A program made the translations under genes and the position numbers. This document shows, piece by piece, positions 1-9,102 of a stretch of 64,000 nt of DNA (position 1 is the first letter of the stretch; every line of letters starts with the position of its first letter). The stretch covers positions 434,001-498,000 of the forward strand of contig CAVVVF010000001.1 in NCBI GenBank assembly GCA_963751665.1. The letters run 5' to 3'. This DNA comes from AC-69 sp963751665 (GTDB lineage Bacteria > Actinomycetota > UBA4738 > HRBIN12). The notes below the pieces were generated by a model that did no database searches, was not told the origin of the DNA, and worked only from the letters and a program-made list of their open reading frames with translations.

Positions 1-626
1 ACCGCGGCGTTGAACTCCTGCTTCAGCCGGTCGATGAGGTCCAGGATCTGGGCCTGGACGGTGACGTCGAGGGCTGTGGTGGGCTCGTCGGCGATGAGCA
101 GGTCGGGGTTCAGGGACAGGGCCATGGCGATCATGGCCCGCTGGCGCATGCCGCCGGAGAACTCGTGGGGATACTGCCGGGCACGCTCGTCGGGCCGGGG
201 GATGCCCACCCGGCGGAGCATGTCGATGGCCTGGTCCATGGCCTCCTTCTTGCCGATCTTCCGATGGGCCAGGATGGCCTCGGAGATCTGGTTCCCCACC
301 TTGTAGAAGGGATGGAGTGAGGTCATGGGGTCCTGGAAGACCATGCCGATCTTTAGGCCACGGATGTTCCGCATCTCCTCCTTGGGGAGCTTGACCAGGT
401 CCACGCCCTCGAAGATCACCTCCCCCTGGATGTTGGCCTGGCGGGCGTTGATCAGCCCCATCACGGTGAGGAACGACACGCTCTTGCCCGACCCGGACTC
501 CCCCACGACCCCCAGGGTCTCCCCCGGCATGATGGAGAACGAGACTCCGTCTACCGCCTTGACCAGTCCGTCGTCGGTGGGGAAATGGACCCGCAGGTCC
601 TTCACCTCGAGCAGCGGCTCAGGCAT
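1..626 (-). CDS. Peptide ABC transporter ATP-binding protein, DppD/OppD type (3' end outside window)
   Basis: This is the cytoplasmic ATPase that powers dipeptide or oligopeptide import. About 208 codons are visible, starting at an ATG (626-624) with the N-terminus MPEPLLEVKDLRVHF; the C-terminus lies beyond the left edge. The Walker A motif GESGSGKS is at residues 42-49, the Q-loop VFQDPMTSL at about 96-104, the signature FSGGMRQR at about 150 and Walker B LLIADEPT at about 172. The Q-loop and signature wording is that of the OppD/DppD subfamily. The gene begins 38 bases after the stop of the DppB-like permease and is the last visible member of a C-A-B-D operon. Substrate is inferred from family only. 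Confidence 0.93.
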   Translation of the reverse strand, partial: MPEPLLEVKDLRVHFPTDDGLVKAVDGVSFSIMPGETLGVVGESGSGKSVSFLTVMGLINARQANIQGEVIFEGVDLVKLPKEEMRNIRGLKIGMVFQDPMTSLHPFYKVGNQISEAILAHRKIGKKEAMDQAIDMLRRVGIPRPDERARQYPHEFSGGMRQRAMIAMALSLNPDLLIADEPTTALDVTVQAQILDLIDRLKQEFNAA

Positions 627-664
627 CGGGCCTCCTCGGCAGCGTCGTCCTTCGGGCCATCGGC

Positions 665-1633
665 CTACGTGTACCGAACGCGAGGGTCGAGGAAGGCGTA
701 CAGGACGTCCACGACCAGGTTCATGAGCGTGATGAAGAACCCGGCGATGATCGTGATGTCCAGGATGGCGTAGAGGTCACCCGAGCCCACGGACTTGATG
801 GCGTAGGCCCCGATGCCCGGGATGTTGAACACGGTCTCGGTGATGAAGGCCCCCCCGAGCAGGCCCCCGAGGTCCAGGCCGAACATCGTGACCACGGGGG
901 TCAGGCTGGCACGCAGGCCGTGCTTCAGGACCACCCTGCGCTCCGACAGGCCCTTGGCCCGGGCCGTGCGGATGTAGTCCTGGCCCATGGTCTCGATGAG
1001 GTTGGCCCGGGTCATTCGGGCGTAGAAGGCCGCGAACAATAGGGCCAGCACGATCCACGGCATGATGAAGTGGGAGAACCACGTACCTACGCCATACTGG
1101 CCGATCGAGTAATAGCCCGAGCCGGGAGCGACCCCCAACTTGAACCAGAAGATGTACAGGAAGAGCGGCCCGATGAAGAACACTGGCGCCGACACCCCGA
1201 ACAGGGCGAACCCCATGGCCAGCCGGTCGAAGACCGACCGGGGCTTCAGAGCCGACAGGATGCCGATGGGGATGCCGATCAACAGCCACACCACCGCTGC
1301 CCCCAGGGCCAGCTGGATCGTGACCAGCAGCCGGCCGAGGATGATGGGCTTCAGGGCCGACCGGGTATTGAACGAGAAGCCCAGGCCGGGCCACCCATAT
1401 TGGTCGCCCAGGAAGATCCGCTTGGTGAACAGGGCGTACTGCACGGGCCACGGATGGTCAAGTCCGAACTGGTGCCGGACCTCGGCCACCAGCTCCGGGG
1501 TGGGTTGCCGGCCGGCGAAGATGATGGCCGGGTCCTTCGACGGCATCACGAAGAAGATCATGTAGCTGATGAAGGTGATCACAAGCAGGACGAAGACCAC
1601 CCACACCAGTCTCCGGACGATGTACCGGCCCAT
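665..1633 (-). CDS. Peptide ABC transporter permease, DppB/OppB type
   Basis: Integral membrane channel subunit of 322 residues, a normal length for DppB. The first helix lies at about residues 9-30, after a short basic N-terminus (MGRYIVRRL). A periplasmic domain and further hydrophobic helices follow. The cytoplasmic EAA-type loop that contacts the ATPase is visible as DYIRTARAKGLSERR, and the C-terminus ends FLDPRVRYT, as is usual for DppB. It sits between the binding-protein gene and the ATPase gene of the same operon. A strong hairpin (1675-1705) separates it from the binding-protein gene upstream. Confidence 0.94.
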   Translation of the reverse strand: MGRYIVRRLVWVVFVLLVITFISYMIFFVMPSKDPAIIFAGRQPTPELVAEVRHQFGLDHPWPVQYALFTKRIFLGDQYGWPGLGFSFNTRSALKPIILGRLLVTIQLALGAAVVWLLIGIPIGILSALKPRSVFDRLAMGFALFGVSAPVFFIGPLFLYIFWFKLGVAPGSGYYSIGQYGVGTWFSHFIMPWIVLALLFAAFYARMTRANLIETMGQDYIRTARAKGLSERRVVLKHGLRASLTPVVTMFGLDLGGLLGGAFITETVFNIPGIGAYAIKSVGSGDLYAILDITIIAGFFITLMNLVVDVLYAFLDPRVRYT

Positions 1634-1674
1634 GGTCCCTTCAGTCTAATCCTCGTGGCCCGAGGGCGTGATCG

Positions 1675-1705
1675 GGGGCCGCCCGGCCTTCGGCCGGGCG
1701 GCCCC
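1675..1705 (-). promoter_or_regulatory. Intercistronic hairpin between peptide-binding protein and permease genes
   Basis: A perfect 14-base inverted repeat (arms 1675-1688 and 1692-1705, arm GGGGCCGCCCGGCC) with a loop of about three bases. It begins about 20 bases after the binding-protein stop codon. No T-run follows on the transcribed strand, so it looks more like an mRNA 3'-end stabiliser or partial terminator than a full terminator. Similar hairpins occupy the same position in two other transporter operons of this window. Confidence 0.7.
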
Positions 1706-1725
1706 TCCCTCTGCGGTTCCTTGCC

Positions 1726-3630
1726 TTAGCCGACCGGCACCGAGTTGGGGTCGATGCCGTTGTTCACGGCGATGTGGGCGAACGACAGGGCCCCGGAGAA
1801 CTGGTCGAACTCCCAGTGCGTGACGGAGTCGCCGGTCACCGTGAAGACCGTGGCCCACAGGTAGGGCACCCACGGCACGGCTTCCTCCATCAGATACGTG
1901 TCGAGCTCGACCCAGCAGTTCGTCCGGTCGTCGCCCGTCAACCCGTAGCACTCGTCCATCTTCTTGTCCACCGATGGAAGCGGGGTCTTCCCGTTGTCGG
2001 TGGCGGCGTTCCACGCGGCCAGGACCTTCGGGCCGCACTCGGCCGCCTGGTCCTTCGACATGCCGAGCTCGGAGTAGTTCACCTGGCCCGAGCACGCGAT
2101 ACCGGCGCTGTGGAAGATGAAGAAGTCGAACCCGTACGGGTCGGCGTAGTCCTTGCCCCATCCGGCGTTGGACGCGATCGGGATCAGGTTGTCCACCGTC
2201 TGGATCGTCGTGTACGCGGTGCTGGTGTCCAGCTCGCGGACCTTCACGTTGATCCCGATCTTGGCCAGGTCCTCCGTGAGGATCGGGCTCATGTTCACCT
2301 GCGGTGTGGAGTTGCGGTTGATCAACAGAACGTTGCTGCAGACGTCCGCGTCGCACTTGCCGTCACCGTTCGAGTCGTACTTGGACTGCTTCATCTCGTC
2401 CTGCGCCGCAGCGACGTCGCCCTGGTGGTTCGGGCTGGGGTAGGGGTCCGTGTTGGCCGTGGCGTCGAGAACGGTCGGGGGCTCCGGCATCGTGGCGATG
2501 TCCCCGTGGGGCGGACCACCCCAGACCTTCTGGAGGGCTGCCTTGTCGATCACGAAGTTGACCGCCTTGCGGACGTGCACGTCGTCGAACGGCGGCACCA
2601 GGAGGTTCATCGTGATGTACCAGGTGCGATCGCCCGAGTTGATGTGGAAGTTGTCCTTCAGGTCGGGGTTCGTGAGGTACTGCTGCTCCAGGGTCGCCGG
2701 CGGAAGGCTCGCCCACGACCCGTCCAGCTCACCCGACTGGATCTTGTTGAAGATGTCGTCGGTGTTGGTATCGATCGTGATCACCACGCCGTCGAGGTTC
2801 GCCGACCGGACGTCGGGGCTGTCCGTCGCTGCGTCATAGTTGGGGTTCCTGACGAACACCATGAACTTGTCCGGGTCCCAGCCGGAGATGGGCTTCAGGG
2901 CGTTGCACGACGACGTGTCCAGCGCGTCCTCCCCCTTGAGCATGTACGGCCCGGAGGAGATAACGAACCGGCCGTAGTCGCCGGCCTTCGTGAAGCACTT
3001 CCCGACCTCCTGGGGGACGGGGGCGGTAGCCGGCATGGCCAGCCGGTACAGGAGGTCACCGGTCGGCTTGGACAGGGTGAAGACGATCGTCGAGTCGTCC
3101 GGGGTGCTGATGCCCGAGATGGGTGCGCTGGGTGACTTGGCGTCACCGGTCAGCCCCTCGATCACCCCTGCGTAGTAGTTCCCGTACTGTGCGATCAACG
3201 ACTTGGTGTTGATGCGCTGGAACGCGTACGCGATGTCCGCCGACGTCACGTCCCTGTTGAGCGGAGGCCCGAACTGCACTCCCGACTTCAGGTGGAAGGT
3301 CCACGTGAGCCCGTCCGCCGAGGTCTCCCAGCTCTCGGCGATATCGGGGACGATCTCGTCACCCGGGACGCCATCGATGTGTTTGTAGGTCACCAGGGTC
3401 CGGGAGATGAGGTCCGAGTACAGACCCCAGGCCGTCCCCAGGTATTCGCCCGTGGGGTCGAACCCGTCGGTGAACCCGAAGTCCTCGATGGCGGTCCGGT
3501 ACGTGCCACCCTTCGTCGACGGTCCCGAGGGCGAGGCCGCCTTTCCTCCGCCGCCGCCACATGCCGTGGCGACGATGGCGAGCACGCCTACGACCGCGAG
3601 AACCCTCGAACTTCGCTTCAAGGTCTCCAT
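1726..3630 (-). CDS. Peptide ABC transporter substrate-binding lipoprotein (SBP family 5, DppA/OppA type)
   Basis: Extracytoplasmic binding protein of 634 residues that delivers peptides to the adjacent permeases. I chose the ATG at 3630, giving METLKRSSRV and then a hydrophobic stretch ending in the lipobox VATAC, with the acylated Cys at 24. The track-style start upstream is a TTG and would push the signal peptide inward. A purine-rich AAGGAAAG lies about 12 bases before the ATG. After a Gly-rich linker the protein has the family 5 layout, with the N-terminal passage GLTWTFHLKSGVQF and lobes that close around peptide backbones. It is the second gene of the operon, downstream of DppC. Confidence 0.93.
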   Translation of the reverse strand: METLKRSSRVLAVVGVLAIVATACGGGGGKAASPSGPSTKGGTYRTAIEDFGFTDGFDPTGEYLGTAWGLYSDLISRTLVTYKHIDGVPGDEIVPDIAESWETSADGLTWTFHLKSGVQFGPPLNRDVTSADIAYAFQRINTKSLIAQYGNYYAGVIEGLTGDAKSPSAPISGISTPDDSTIVFTLSKPTGDLLYRLAMPATAPVPQEVGKCFTKAGDYGRFVISSGPYMLKGEDALDTSSCNALKPISGWDPDKFMVFVRNPNYDAATDSPDVRSANLDGVVITIDTNTDDIFNKIQSGELDGSWASLPPATLEQQYLTNPDLKDNFHINSGDRTWYITMNLLVPPFDDVHVRKAVNFVIDKAALQKVWGGPPHGDIATMPEPPTVLDATANTDPYPSPNHQGDVAAAQDEMKQSKYDSNGDGKCDADVCSNVLLINRNSTPQVNMSPILTEDLAKIGINVKVRELDTSTAYTTIQTVDNLIPIASNAGWGKDYADPYGFDFFIFHSAGIACSGQVNYSELGMSKDQAAECGPKVLAAWNAATDNGKTPLPSVDKKMDECYGLTGDDRTNCWVELDTYLMEEAVPWVPYLWATVFTVTGDSVTHWEFDQFSGALSFAHIAVNNGIDPNSVPVG

Positions 3631-3732
3631 TGCCCCACTCTCTTTCCTTTCACTCAATCGCTATGGTTTTCGGTCAGTGACGGGTTCTGCCGTTCGCCCT
3701 CCTCTCCTTGTTTCCGACTCCGCTCCTCCCGG

Positions 3733-4719
3733 TCAGCCACCCATCCGTGGGTCGAGTGCGTCGCGCAGCCCGTCGCCCACCAGGTTGAAGGCCAGGGTGG
3801 TGAACACGAGGGCCATCCCGGGGAACAGCAGCATCCACCAGGCCGCGGTGTAGAGCTGGCCGGCGGCGGCATCGGAGATCATCCTGCCCCACGAGGGCGT
3901 GGTCTGTGGGATGCCCACCCCCAGGAACGACAGGGCCGCCTCGAACAGGACGTTGTTCGGGATGATGAGCGTCGTGTAGACGATCACCGGGGCCGCCAGG
4001 TTGGGAAGGATCTCGCGGAACATGATCCCCGCATTGGTGAACCCGAGAGACCGGGAGGCCTCGATGAACTCCTTCTCCCGGATCGACAGGACCTGGCCCC
4101 GGACGATGCGGCCGATGTAGGGCCAGCTGAATAGGGCGATGATCGCGACGACCAGGGAGATGCCCGGCTGGATCAGGCCGCCCAGGCACCCCGCCGCCGT
4201 GATGGAGCAGGCCGCCGCGATGCCGATCGCTAACAGCAGGATGGGGAGCGACAGCACGATGTCGATGGCGCGGGACACGCCCGTATCCACCCATCCGCCG
4301 AAGAAGCCGGCCAGCGTCCCCAGGATGATCCCGACCGCGACGGCGAGCCCGGTGGCCAGGAACGCCACCGTGAGCGAGGTCCGAGCCCCGTAGATCGTAC
4401 GAACGAACATGTCGCGGCCGAGCGTGTCGACCCCGAACCAGTAGTGCCCGCTGGGGCCCACGGCGGGGAGGCCGATCTCGTTGGTCAGGTCCTGGTTGAG
4501 CTCGTTCGGACCATGATGGACCACGAACCTGGCGATGAGCGGTGCCGTGATGGCCAGAAGCACCAGCACAACGATGAACCCCACCCCGAGCAGGGCCACC
4601 TTGTCTCTGCGGAACCGCCGCCAGAAGAGCTCCCACGGGGACCGGCCGATGACGGCGGCCGAAACCTCGACCCCTGCATCGAGTTCAGCCTCGGTGAGAG
4701 TATCGGTAACCTGGCTCAT
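3733..4719 (-). CDS. Peptide ABC transporter permease, DppC/OppC type
   Basis: Second channel subunit of the peptide importer, 328 residues. The ATG at 4719 is preceded by GGAAGGGAG 11-20 bases upstream; an open frame continues further upstream but has no homology. The N-terminus is a cytoplasmic tail ending SPWELFWRRFRRDK before the first helix (about residues 43-62), typical of DppC. The EAA loop reads REKEFIEASRSLGF and the C-terminus ends RDALDPRMGG, the classic DppC ending. It is the first gene of the operon, followed by the binding protein, DppB and DppD. This order, with C first, is less common than A-B-C-D-F. Confidence 0.94.
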   Translation of the reverse strand: MSQVTDTLTEAELDAGVEVSAAVIGRSPWELFWRRFRRDKVALLGVGFIVVLVLLAITAPLIARFVVHHGPNELNQDLTNEIGLPAVGPSGHYWFGVDTLGRDMFVRTIYGARTSLTVAFLATGLAVAVGIILGTLAGFFGGWVDTGVSRAIDIVLSLPILLLAIGIAAACSITAAGCLGGLIQPGISLVVAIIALFSWPYIGRIVRGQVLSIREKEFIEASRSLGFTNAGIMFREILPNLAAPVIVYTTLIIPNNVLFEAALSFLGVGIPQTTPSWGRMISDAAAGQLYTAAWWMLLFPGMALVFTTLAFNLVGDGLRDALDPRMGG

Positions 4720-4756
4720 CCCGTGGGCGTGCTCCCTTCCGGCCCGGCAGGGCCGA

Positions 4757-4786
4757 AGTCTAGTCGCAGCCCGACTTCGCGAACAA
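4757..4786 (-). promoter_or_regulatory. Candidate promoter of the peptide transporter operon
   Basis: On the minus strand TTGTTC (4786-4781) is separated by 18 bases from TAGACT (4762-4757). Transcription would start near 4750, about 30 bases ahead of the DppC start codon. This is consensus matching only. Confidence 0.4.
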
Positions 4787-4850
4787 ACTGACCCAATCGC
4801 GTTATACGTGCGTGCGGGCCGGGGCGGATTGCTCCCAGCCCGGATGGTGC

Positions 4851-6113
4851 TCAGGAGCGCATCAGGGCGGCCAGTCGGGGCACGATGTCGATCCCCCGGA
4901 GCTGCCCCAGGGAACCGGCCGCGCAGGCCCGCTCGCCGAACGAGTCCGAGCCGTCCGGTTGCACGGGACCCCCGGTCACGAGGAGAGGGACCGGCTCCGC
5001 GGTATGCGCTTTGCGCACGCAGGACGTGGAGTGGTCCGCGGTGACCGCAATGATCGTCCGGCTGCTGTCGATCAGGGGCAGGACCTCGCCGAAGAAGGCC
5101 CGGTCGATGACCTCGATGATGTCGCGCTTGTCCTCCGCCCGGCCGTCGTGAGCCGGGACGTCCGGGCCCTTGATGTGCACGTACAGGGCGTCGAAGCCGT
5201 CGAGGGCCTCGGCGGCCAGGGCCGCCCATCGCGCGTAGTCCGCCTCGGCCATCAGGCGGGGGGCGTCGACCGGCGCCATGCCGAGGAGCATGGCGATGCC
5301 CCGTTCGACCGGCATCTCCACGAAGCAGCCCCAGGACGGACCGAACCGCTCCTTGATCGGCTGGAGCTTGGGGACATGATCGCCGCCGTCACGGGTCAGG
5401 ACGAGGTTGGCGGGGAGCTTGCCCTTCCTCCGCCGCCCGACGTTCACCTCCGACGCGTCGAGGATCTTGGCCGCTCCCTCGACGAAGGCGTTGGTCAGCT
5501 CGGCGGCCCGCCGGGCCTCCCCGGTGTCCTCCAGCGGCTCGCACCTGGCCACTTCGAGCTCGAACGTCTCGAGTGCGACCCCCAGGGAGCCTTCTTTCCG
5601 GTACGCGGGGTCGGTGTTCGTGACCTGAGCCGAGAGCGGCCCCTCCTCCGACCGGATGACCAGGACTCCCCGATGCTCCACCGTGGACCGGAGCTCGAAC
5701 GTGGCCCGGAGGAGCTTCAGCTTCTCGTTGACCTCGGCGGCCAGGGCCCGGGCCTCGTCCGACGAGAGGTCCCGGCCTACCCGGCGGTCCACGATCCGGG
5801 GCCAGTCCGCGGTGGCGAAGTTCACGCGGTAGGCCAGGTCGCCGTCGCGGAAGTCCATGCCGGCCCCGAGGGCCTCGACCACGCCGCGGCCCGGGTGCTC
5901 CTCTCGGGGGTCGTAGCCCAGGATGGCGAACACGGCGATGTCGGACTCCGGCGCGATCCCCGGGCCGACCGTGACGACGGTTCCCGTACGGCCTTGCGCC
6001 GCAAGGGCATCGAGGAAGGGTGTTCGAGCTGCTTCCAGCGGGGTGCGGCCTCCCAGGGCCGGGACCGGATCGTCCCCCAGCCCGTCCAGGCAGACGTAGA
6101 GCAATCGATACAC
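4851..6113 (-). CDS. apgM: 2,3-bisphosphoglycerate-independent phosphoglycerate mutase, archaeal type
   Basis: Interconverts 3- and 2-phosphoglycerate without a bisphosphoglycerate cofactor. The protein has 420 residues and starts at a GTG (6113), giving MYRLLYVCLDGLGDDP. It belongs to the alkaline-phosphatase superfamily: the first metal-binding Asp is in CLDGLGD, the catalytic Ser region reads APESDIAVFAILGYDP, and a C-terminal metal site reads VTADHSTS. Length and motifs fit the short archaeal ApgM family, not the 510-residue bacterial GpmI. It lies nine bases after tpiA and is the last gene of gap-pgk-tpiA-apgM, so its role in lower glycolysis is supported by context. Confidence 0.9.
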   Translation of the reverse strand: MYRLLYVCLDGLGDDPVPALGGRTPLEAARTPFLDALAAQGRTGTVVTVGPGIAPESDIAVFAILGYDPREEHPGRGVVEALGAGMDFRDGDLAYRVNFATADWPRIVDRRVGRDLSSDEARALAAEVNEKLKLLRATFELRSTVEHRGVLVIRSEEGPLSAQVTNTDPAYRKEGSLGVALETFELEVARCEPLEDTGEARRAAELTNAFVEGAAKILDASEVNVGRRRKGKLPANLVLTRDGGDHVPKLQPIKERFGPSWGCFVEMPVERGIAMLLGMAPVDAPRLMAEADYARWAALAAEALDGFDALYVHIKGPDVPAHDGRAEDKRDIIEVIDRAFFGEVLPLIDSSRTIIAVTADHSTSCVRKAHTAEPVPLLVTGGPVQPDGSDSFGERACAAGSLGQLRGIDIVPRLAALMRS

Positions 6114-6122
6114 GCCGGTTCC

Positions 6123-6893
6123 CTATCGGTACTTGACGATGAGCGCGAACTCCTCCGGGTCCAGGCTTGCGCCGCCCACCAATGCCCCGTCGATCTCCGG
6201 ATGCGCCATGAAGTCGCGGATGTTGCCGGCCTTCACGCTCCCGCCGTACTGGACCCGGACCGCGTCGGCCACCTCCTTCGAATACACGGAGGACAGCGTC
6301 TCCCGGATCAGGCCGACCACCTGGCCGGCGTCGGCGGGCTCGGCGTTGCGGCCGGTGCCGATGGCCCAAATGGGCTCGTAGGCGACCACCAACCGTGCGG
6401 CATCCGCGGGCGTGACGCCCTGGAGGTCCCGCCGTACCTGGCCCACCACCTTCTCCTCCGTGGCACCGGTATCCCGTTCCTCCAGGCTCTCCCCCACGCA
6501 CAGGATCGGCACCATGTCGTGGGAGAAGACCGCGCGCACCTTCTTGTTCACGACCTCGTCGGTCTCCCCGAACAGCTGGCGCCGCTCGGAGTGGCCGACG
6601 ATCACGTAGCCGCACTTCAGGGCCTTCAGCATGGGTGGCGAGACCTCGCCGGTGAACGCGCCTTTCTCCTCATAGTGCACGTTCTGAGCGCCCAGGCCGT
6701 ACGGCAGCCGATCGCTGTCGATGAGCGTCTGGACCGCGCGGAGCGCCGTGAACGCCGGGCAGATGACGACCTCCACCTGTTCGGCGTCGCCCCGGTCGAG
6801 CAGGTACGAGAGTTTCTGCACGTCCCGGATGGCCTCCAGGTGGGTCTTGTTCATCTTCCAGTTGGCCGCGATGATCGGCCGCCGCTTGGTCAT
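6123..6893 (-). CDS. tpiA: Triose-phosphate isomerase
   Basis: Interconverts dihydroxyacetone phosphate and glyceraldehyde 3-phosphate. The 256-residue protein starts at ATG 6893 (MTKRRPIIAANWKMN), with the substrate Asn and Lys in the NWKMN motif. The catalytic His is in IVGHSERR (about residue 98) and the catalytic Glu in AYEPIWAIGTG (about 170). The phosphate-gripping segment QYGGSVK is near the C-terminus. The start overlaps the pgk stop by four bases (ATGA), so translation is probably coupled. An open frame extends upstream of this ATG inside pgk and is not part of the gene. Confidence 0.97.
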   Translation of the reverse strand: MTKRRPIIAANWKMNKTHLEAIRDVQKLSYLLDRGDAEQVEVVICPAFTALRAVQTLIDSDRLPYGLGAQNVHYEEKGAFTGEVSPPMLKALKCGYVIVGHSERRQLFGETDEVVNKKVRAVFSHDMVPILCVGESLEERDTGATEEKVVGQVRRDLQGVTPADAARLVVAYEPIWAIGTGRNAEPADAGQVVGLIRETLSSVYSKEVADAVRVQYGGSVKAGNIRDFMAHPEIDGALVGGASLDPEEFALIVKYR

Positions 6894-8098
6894 CCCTCGA
6901 CCTCCAGGACCTTCACCCCGGGCAGCTCGCGGCCCTCCAGGAACTCCAGGGAGGCGCCCCCGCCGGTGGACAGGTGGTCGAACCCGTCCTCCAGGCCGAA
7001 CCGCTTGATGGCCAGGAGGCTGTCCCCGCCCCCGGCCACGGAGTACGCGCTCGATCGGGCGATGGCCGTGGCCACCCCTCGGGTCCCCGCGGAGAACGGC
7101 TCGAGCTCGAACACGCCCATCGGGCCGTTCCACAGGATGGTCTTGGCCTCGGCGATGGTCATGTCGAACTCCTCCGCCGTACGAGGACCGATGTCGAGTC
7201 CCATCAGCTCCTTGGGGATCTGCGACGCCGGCACGGTCCTGCGGGGGGCGTCGAGCGCCGGCTCCGGCGCCGCGACCGCGTCCTCCGGCAGCTGGATGAC
7301 CACGCCCCGGTCTTCCGCACGCTTGCGCGCCCGCAGCACCTCGTCGAACCGGTCGGGCTCGACCAAGCTCTTGCCGATCTCCCCGCCTTGAGCCGCGATG
7401 AACGTGAACGCCATGGCCCCCCCGATCAGCAGGGCGTCCACCCGGTCGACCAGCGCCTCGATGGTGGAGAGCTTGTCCGAGACCTTGGCCCCACCGAGGA
7501 CCGCAAGGTACGGCCGCTCCAGATCACCGAGGAGCTTGGACAGCGCCTCGACCTCCCTCTGCAGCAGGCGTCCGGCGGCCGCCGGCCTCCCCTGCTCGAG
7601 GAACAGGGCGGGGAGCGCGGCAACGGACGCGTGGGCCCGGTGAACGGCGCCGAAGGCGTCGTCGACGTACTCGTCGGCGAGGCGGGCCAGCCGCTCGGCG
7701 AACCCCCGGTCGTTAGCCTCCTCGCCCGGGTCGAACCGGAGGTTCTCCAACAGCACGATCTCGCCCGGGCGAAGCTCCGCGCACCGGCGCTCCACCGAGT
7801 CGTCGACCACCGCGTCCGTCGGCTCGTAGCCCACGGCGCCGCCGATCAACTCCGCCAGGCGCTCGGCCACGGGAGCCAACCGGGCGTCCTCGACGACCTT
7901 GCCTTTGGGGCGGCCGAGGTGCGACACCAGGACCAGGGACGCTCCGCCATGGAGGAGCTCGCGCAGCGTCGGGAGGGACGCCACGATCCGGGAGTCGTCG
8001 GCGACCTTGCCGCCGTCCAGGGGAACGTTGTAGTCGACGCGAACGAAGACCCGCGTGTCGGCGACGTCGCCGAGGTCCTCCAGGGTCCGAAGGGTCAC
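6890..8098 (-). CDS. pgk: Phosphoglycerate kinase
   Basis: Transfers phosphate from 1,3-bisphosphoglycerate to ADP. The 402-residue protein starts at a GTG (8098) that overlaps the gap stop (GTGA); a longer open frame in the same phase lies inside gap and is a shadow. N-terminal substrate motifs are VRVDYNVPL and VSHLGRPKG. The C-terminal nucleotide lobe has WNGPMGVFE and the final STGGGASLEFLEG, all intact. The central gene of the glycolytic operon, coupled to neighbours on both sides. Confidence 0.96.
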   Translation of the reverse strand: MTLRTLEDLGDVADTRVFVRVDYNVPLDGGKVADDSRIVASLPTLRELLHGGASLVLVSHLGRPKGKVVEDARLAPVAERLAELIGGAVGYEPTDAVVDDSVERRCAELRPGEIVLLENLRFDPGEEANDRGFAERLARLADEYVDDAFGAVHRAHASVAALPALFLEQGRPAAAGRLLQREVEALSKLLGDLERPYLAVLGGAKVSDKLSTIEALVDRVDALLIGGAMAFTFIAAQGGEIGKSLVEPDRFDEVLRARKRAEDRGVVIQLPEDAVAAPEPALDAPRRTVPASQIPKELMGLDIGPRTAEEFDMTIAEAKTILWNGPMGVFELEPFSAGTRGVATAIARSSAYSVAGGGDSLLAIKRFGLEDGFDHLSTGGGASLEFLEGRELPGVKVLEVEG

Positions 8099-9102
8099 AG
8101 CTTGCTCGCGACCAGGGTGGTCAGGTCGACCAGCCGGTGCGAGTAACCCCATTCGTTGTCGTACCACCCGAGGACCTTGACCATGCTGCCGATGACCATG
8201 GTGGACAGGGCGTCGAACGTGCACGACGCGGAGGATCCGACGATGTCCGAGGACACGATGGGGTCCTCGGTGTACACGAGCTTGCCGGCGAGCGGACCGC
8301 GCTCCGCGGCCGCCTTGTAGGCCGCGTTCACCTCCTCGATGCTTGCCTCGCGCTTCAGCGTGGCCACGAGGTCGGTGACCGAGCCGTCGGGGATGGGCAC
8401 GCGCATGGCCAGGCCGTCCACCTTCCCCTTGAGATGAGGGATGACGACGCCCGTCGTCCTGGCCGCGCCGGTGGAGGTGGGGATGATGTTGATGGCGGCT
8501 GCCCGGGCCCGGCGGAGGTCCTTGTGCGGCAGGTCCAGGATCCGCTGGTCGTTCGTGTACGCATGGATGGTCGTCATGAATGCCTGGTCGATCCCGAAGG
8601 CGTCGTCGAGGACCTTTGCCATGGGGACCACGCAGTTCGTGGTGCAGGACGCGTTCGAGATCACGTTGTGCGACTTGGGGTCGTAGGCGTCGTCGTTCAC
8701 CCCGAGCACCATCGTGATGTCCTCGCCCTTGGCCGGAGCGCTGATGATGACCTTCTCGGCGCCGGCCGCGATGTGCTTGTCCGCGTCCTCGCGCTTGGTG
8801 AACAGGCCGGTGGACTCGATCACGATGCGCGCGCCAAGCTCCTTCCACGGCAGGTTGGCGGGGTCCTTCTCCGCCAGCACCCGTAGCTCGTCCCCGTCGG
8901 CGATGACGCTCGTCTCGGTGGACGTGACCTCGCCGGGAAAGGTCCCTTGCACCGAGTCGTACTTCAGCAGGTAGGCCAGGGTCTTCGCATCGGTGATGTC
9001 GTTGACCGCGACGAAGTCGATGTCGAGGCCCTGCTGCTTCGCGGCTCGGAAGAAATTGCGGCCGATCCGACCGAACCCGTTGATGCCGACCTTGATGCCC
9101 AT
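8095..9102 (-). CDS. gap: Glyceraldehyde-3-phosphate dehydrogenase, NAD type
   Basis: Oxidises glyceraldehyde 3-phosphate to 1,3-bisphosphoglycerate. The 335-residue protein starts MGIKVGINGFGRIGR, the NAD-binding Rossmann motif. The active-site Cys is in SNASCTTNCV (about residue 153), and the C-terminal WYDNEWGYS is intact. The ATG is preceded by a strong Shine-Dalgarno, AGGAGG, eight bases upstream. It is the first gene of the glycolytic operon. Only 84 bases separate it from rapZ; in Streptomyces and Mycobacterium the whiA and yvcK genes stand between these two. Confidence 0.97.
   Translation of the reverse strand: MGIKVGINGFGRIGRNFFRAAKQQGLDIDFVAVNDITDAKTLAYLLKYDSVQGTFPGEVTSTETSVIADGDELRVLAEKDPANLPWKELGARIVIESTGLFTKREDADKHIAAGAEKVIISAPAKGEDITMVLGVNDDAYDPKSHNVISNASCTTNCVVPMAKVLDDAFGIDQAFMTTIHAYTNDQRILDLPHKDLRRARAAAINIIPTSTGAARTTGVVIPHLKGKVDGLAMRVPIPDGSVTDLVATLKREASIEEVNAAYKAAAERGPLAGKLVYTEDPIVSSDIVGSSASCTFDALSTMVIGSMVKVLGWYDNEWGYSHRLVDLTTLVASKL

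Noticed and set aside
4812..7391. Long plus-strand open frame opposite apgM, tpiA and pgk
   Set aside because: Antisense shadow typical of high-GC DNA; it covers three well-supported genes and has no recognisable domain. The same holds for the long plus-strand frame 31264-33696 opposite polA.
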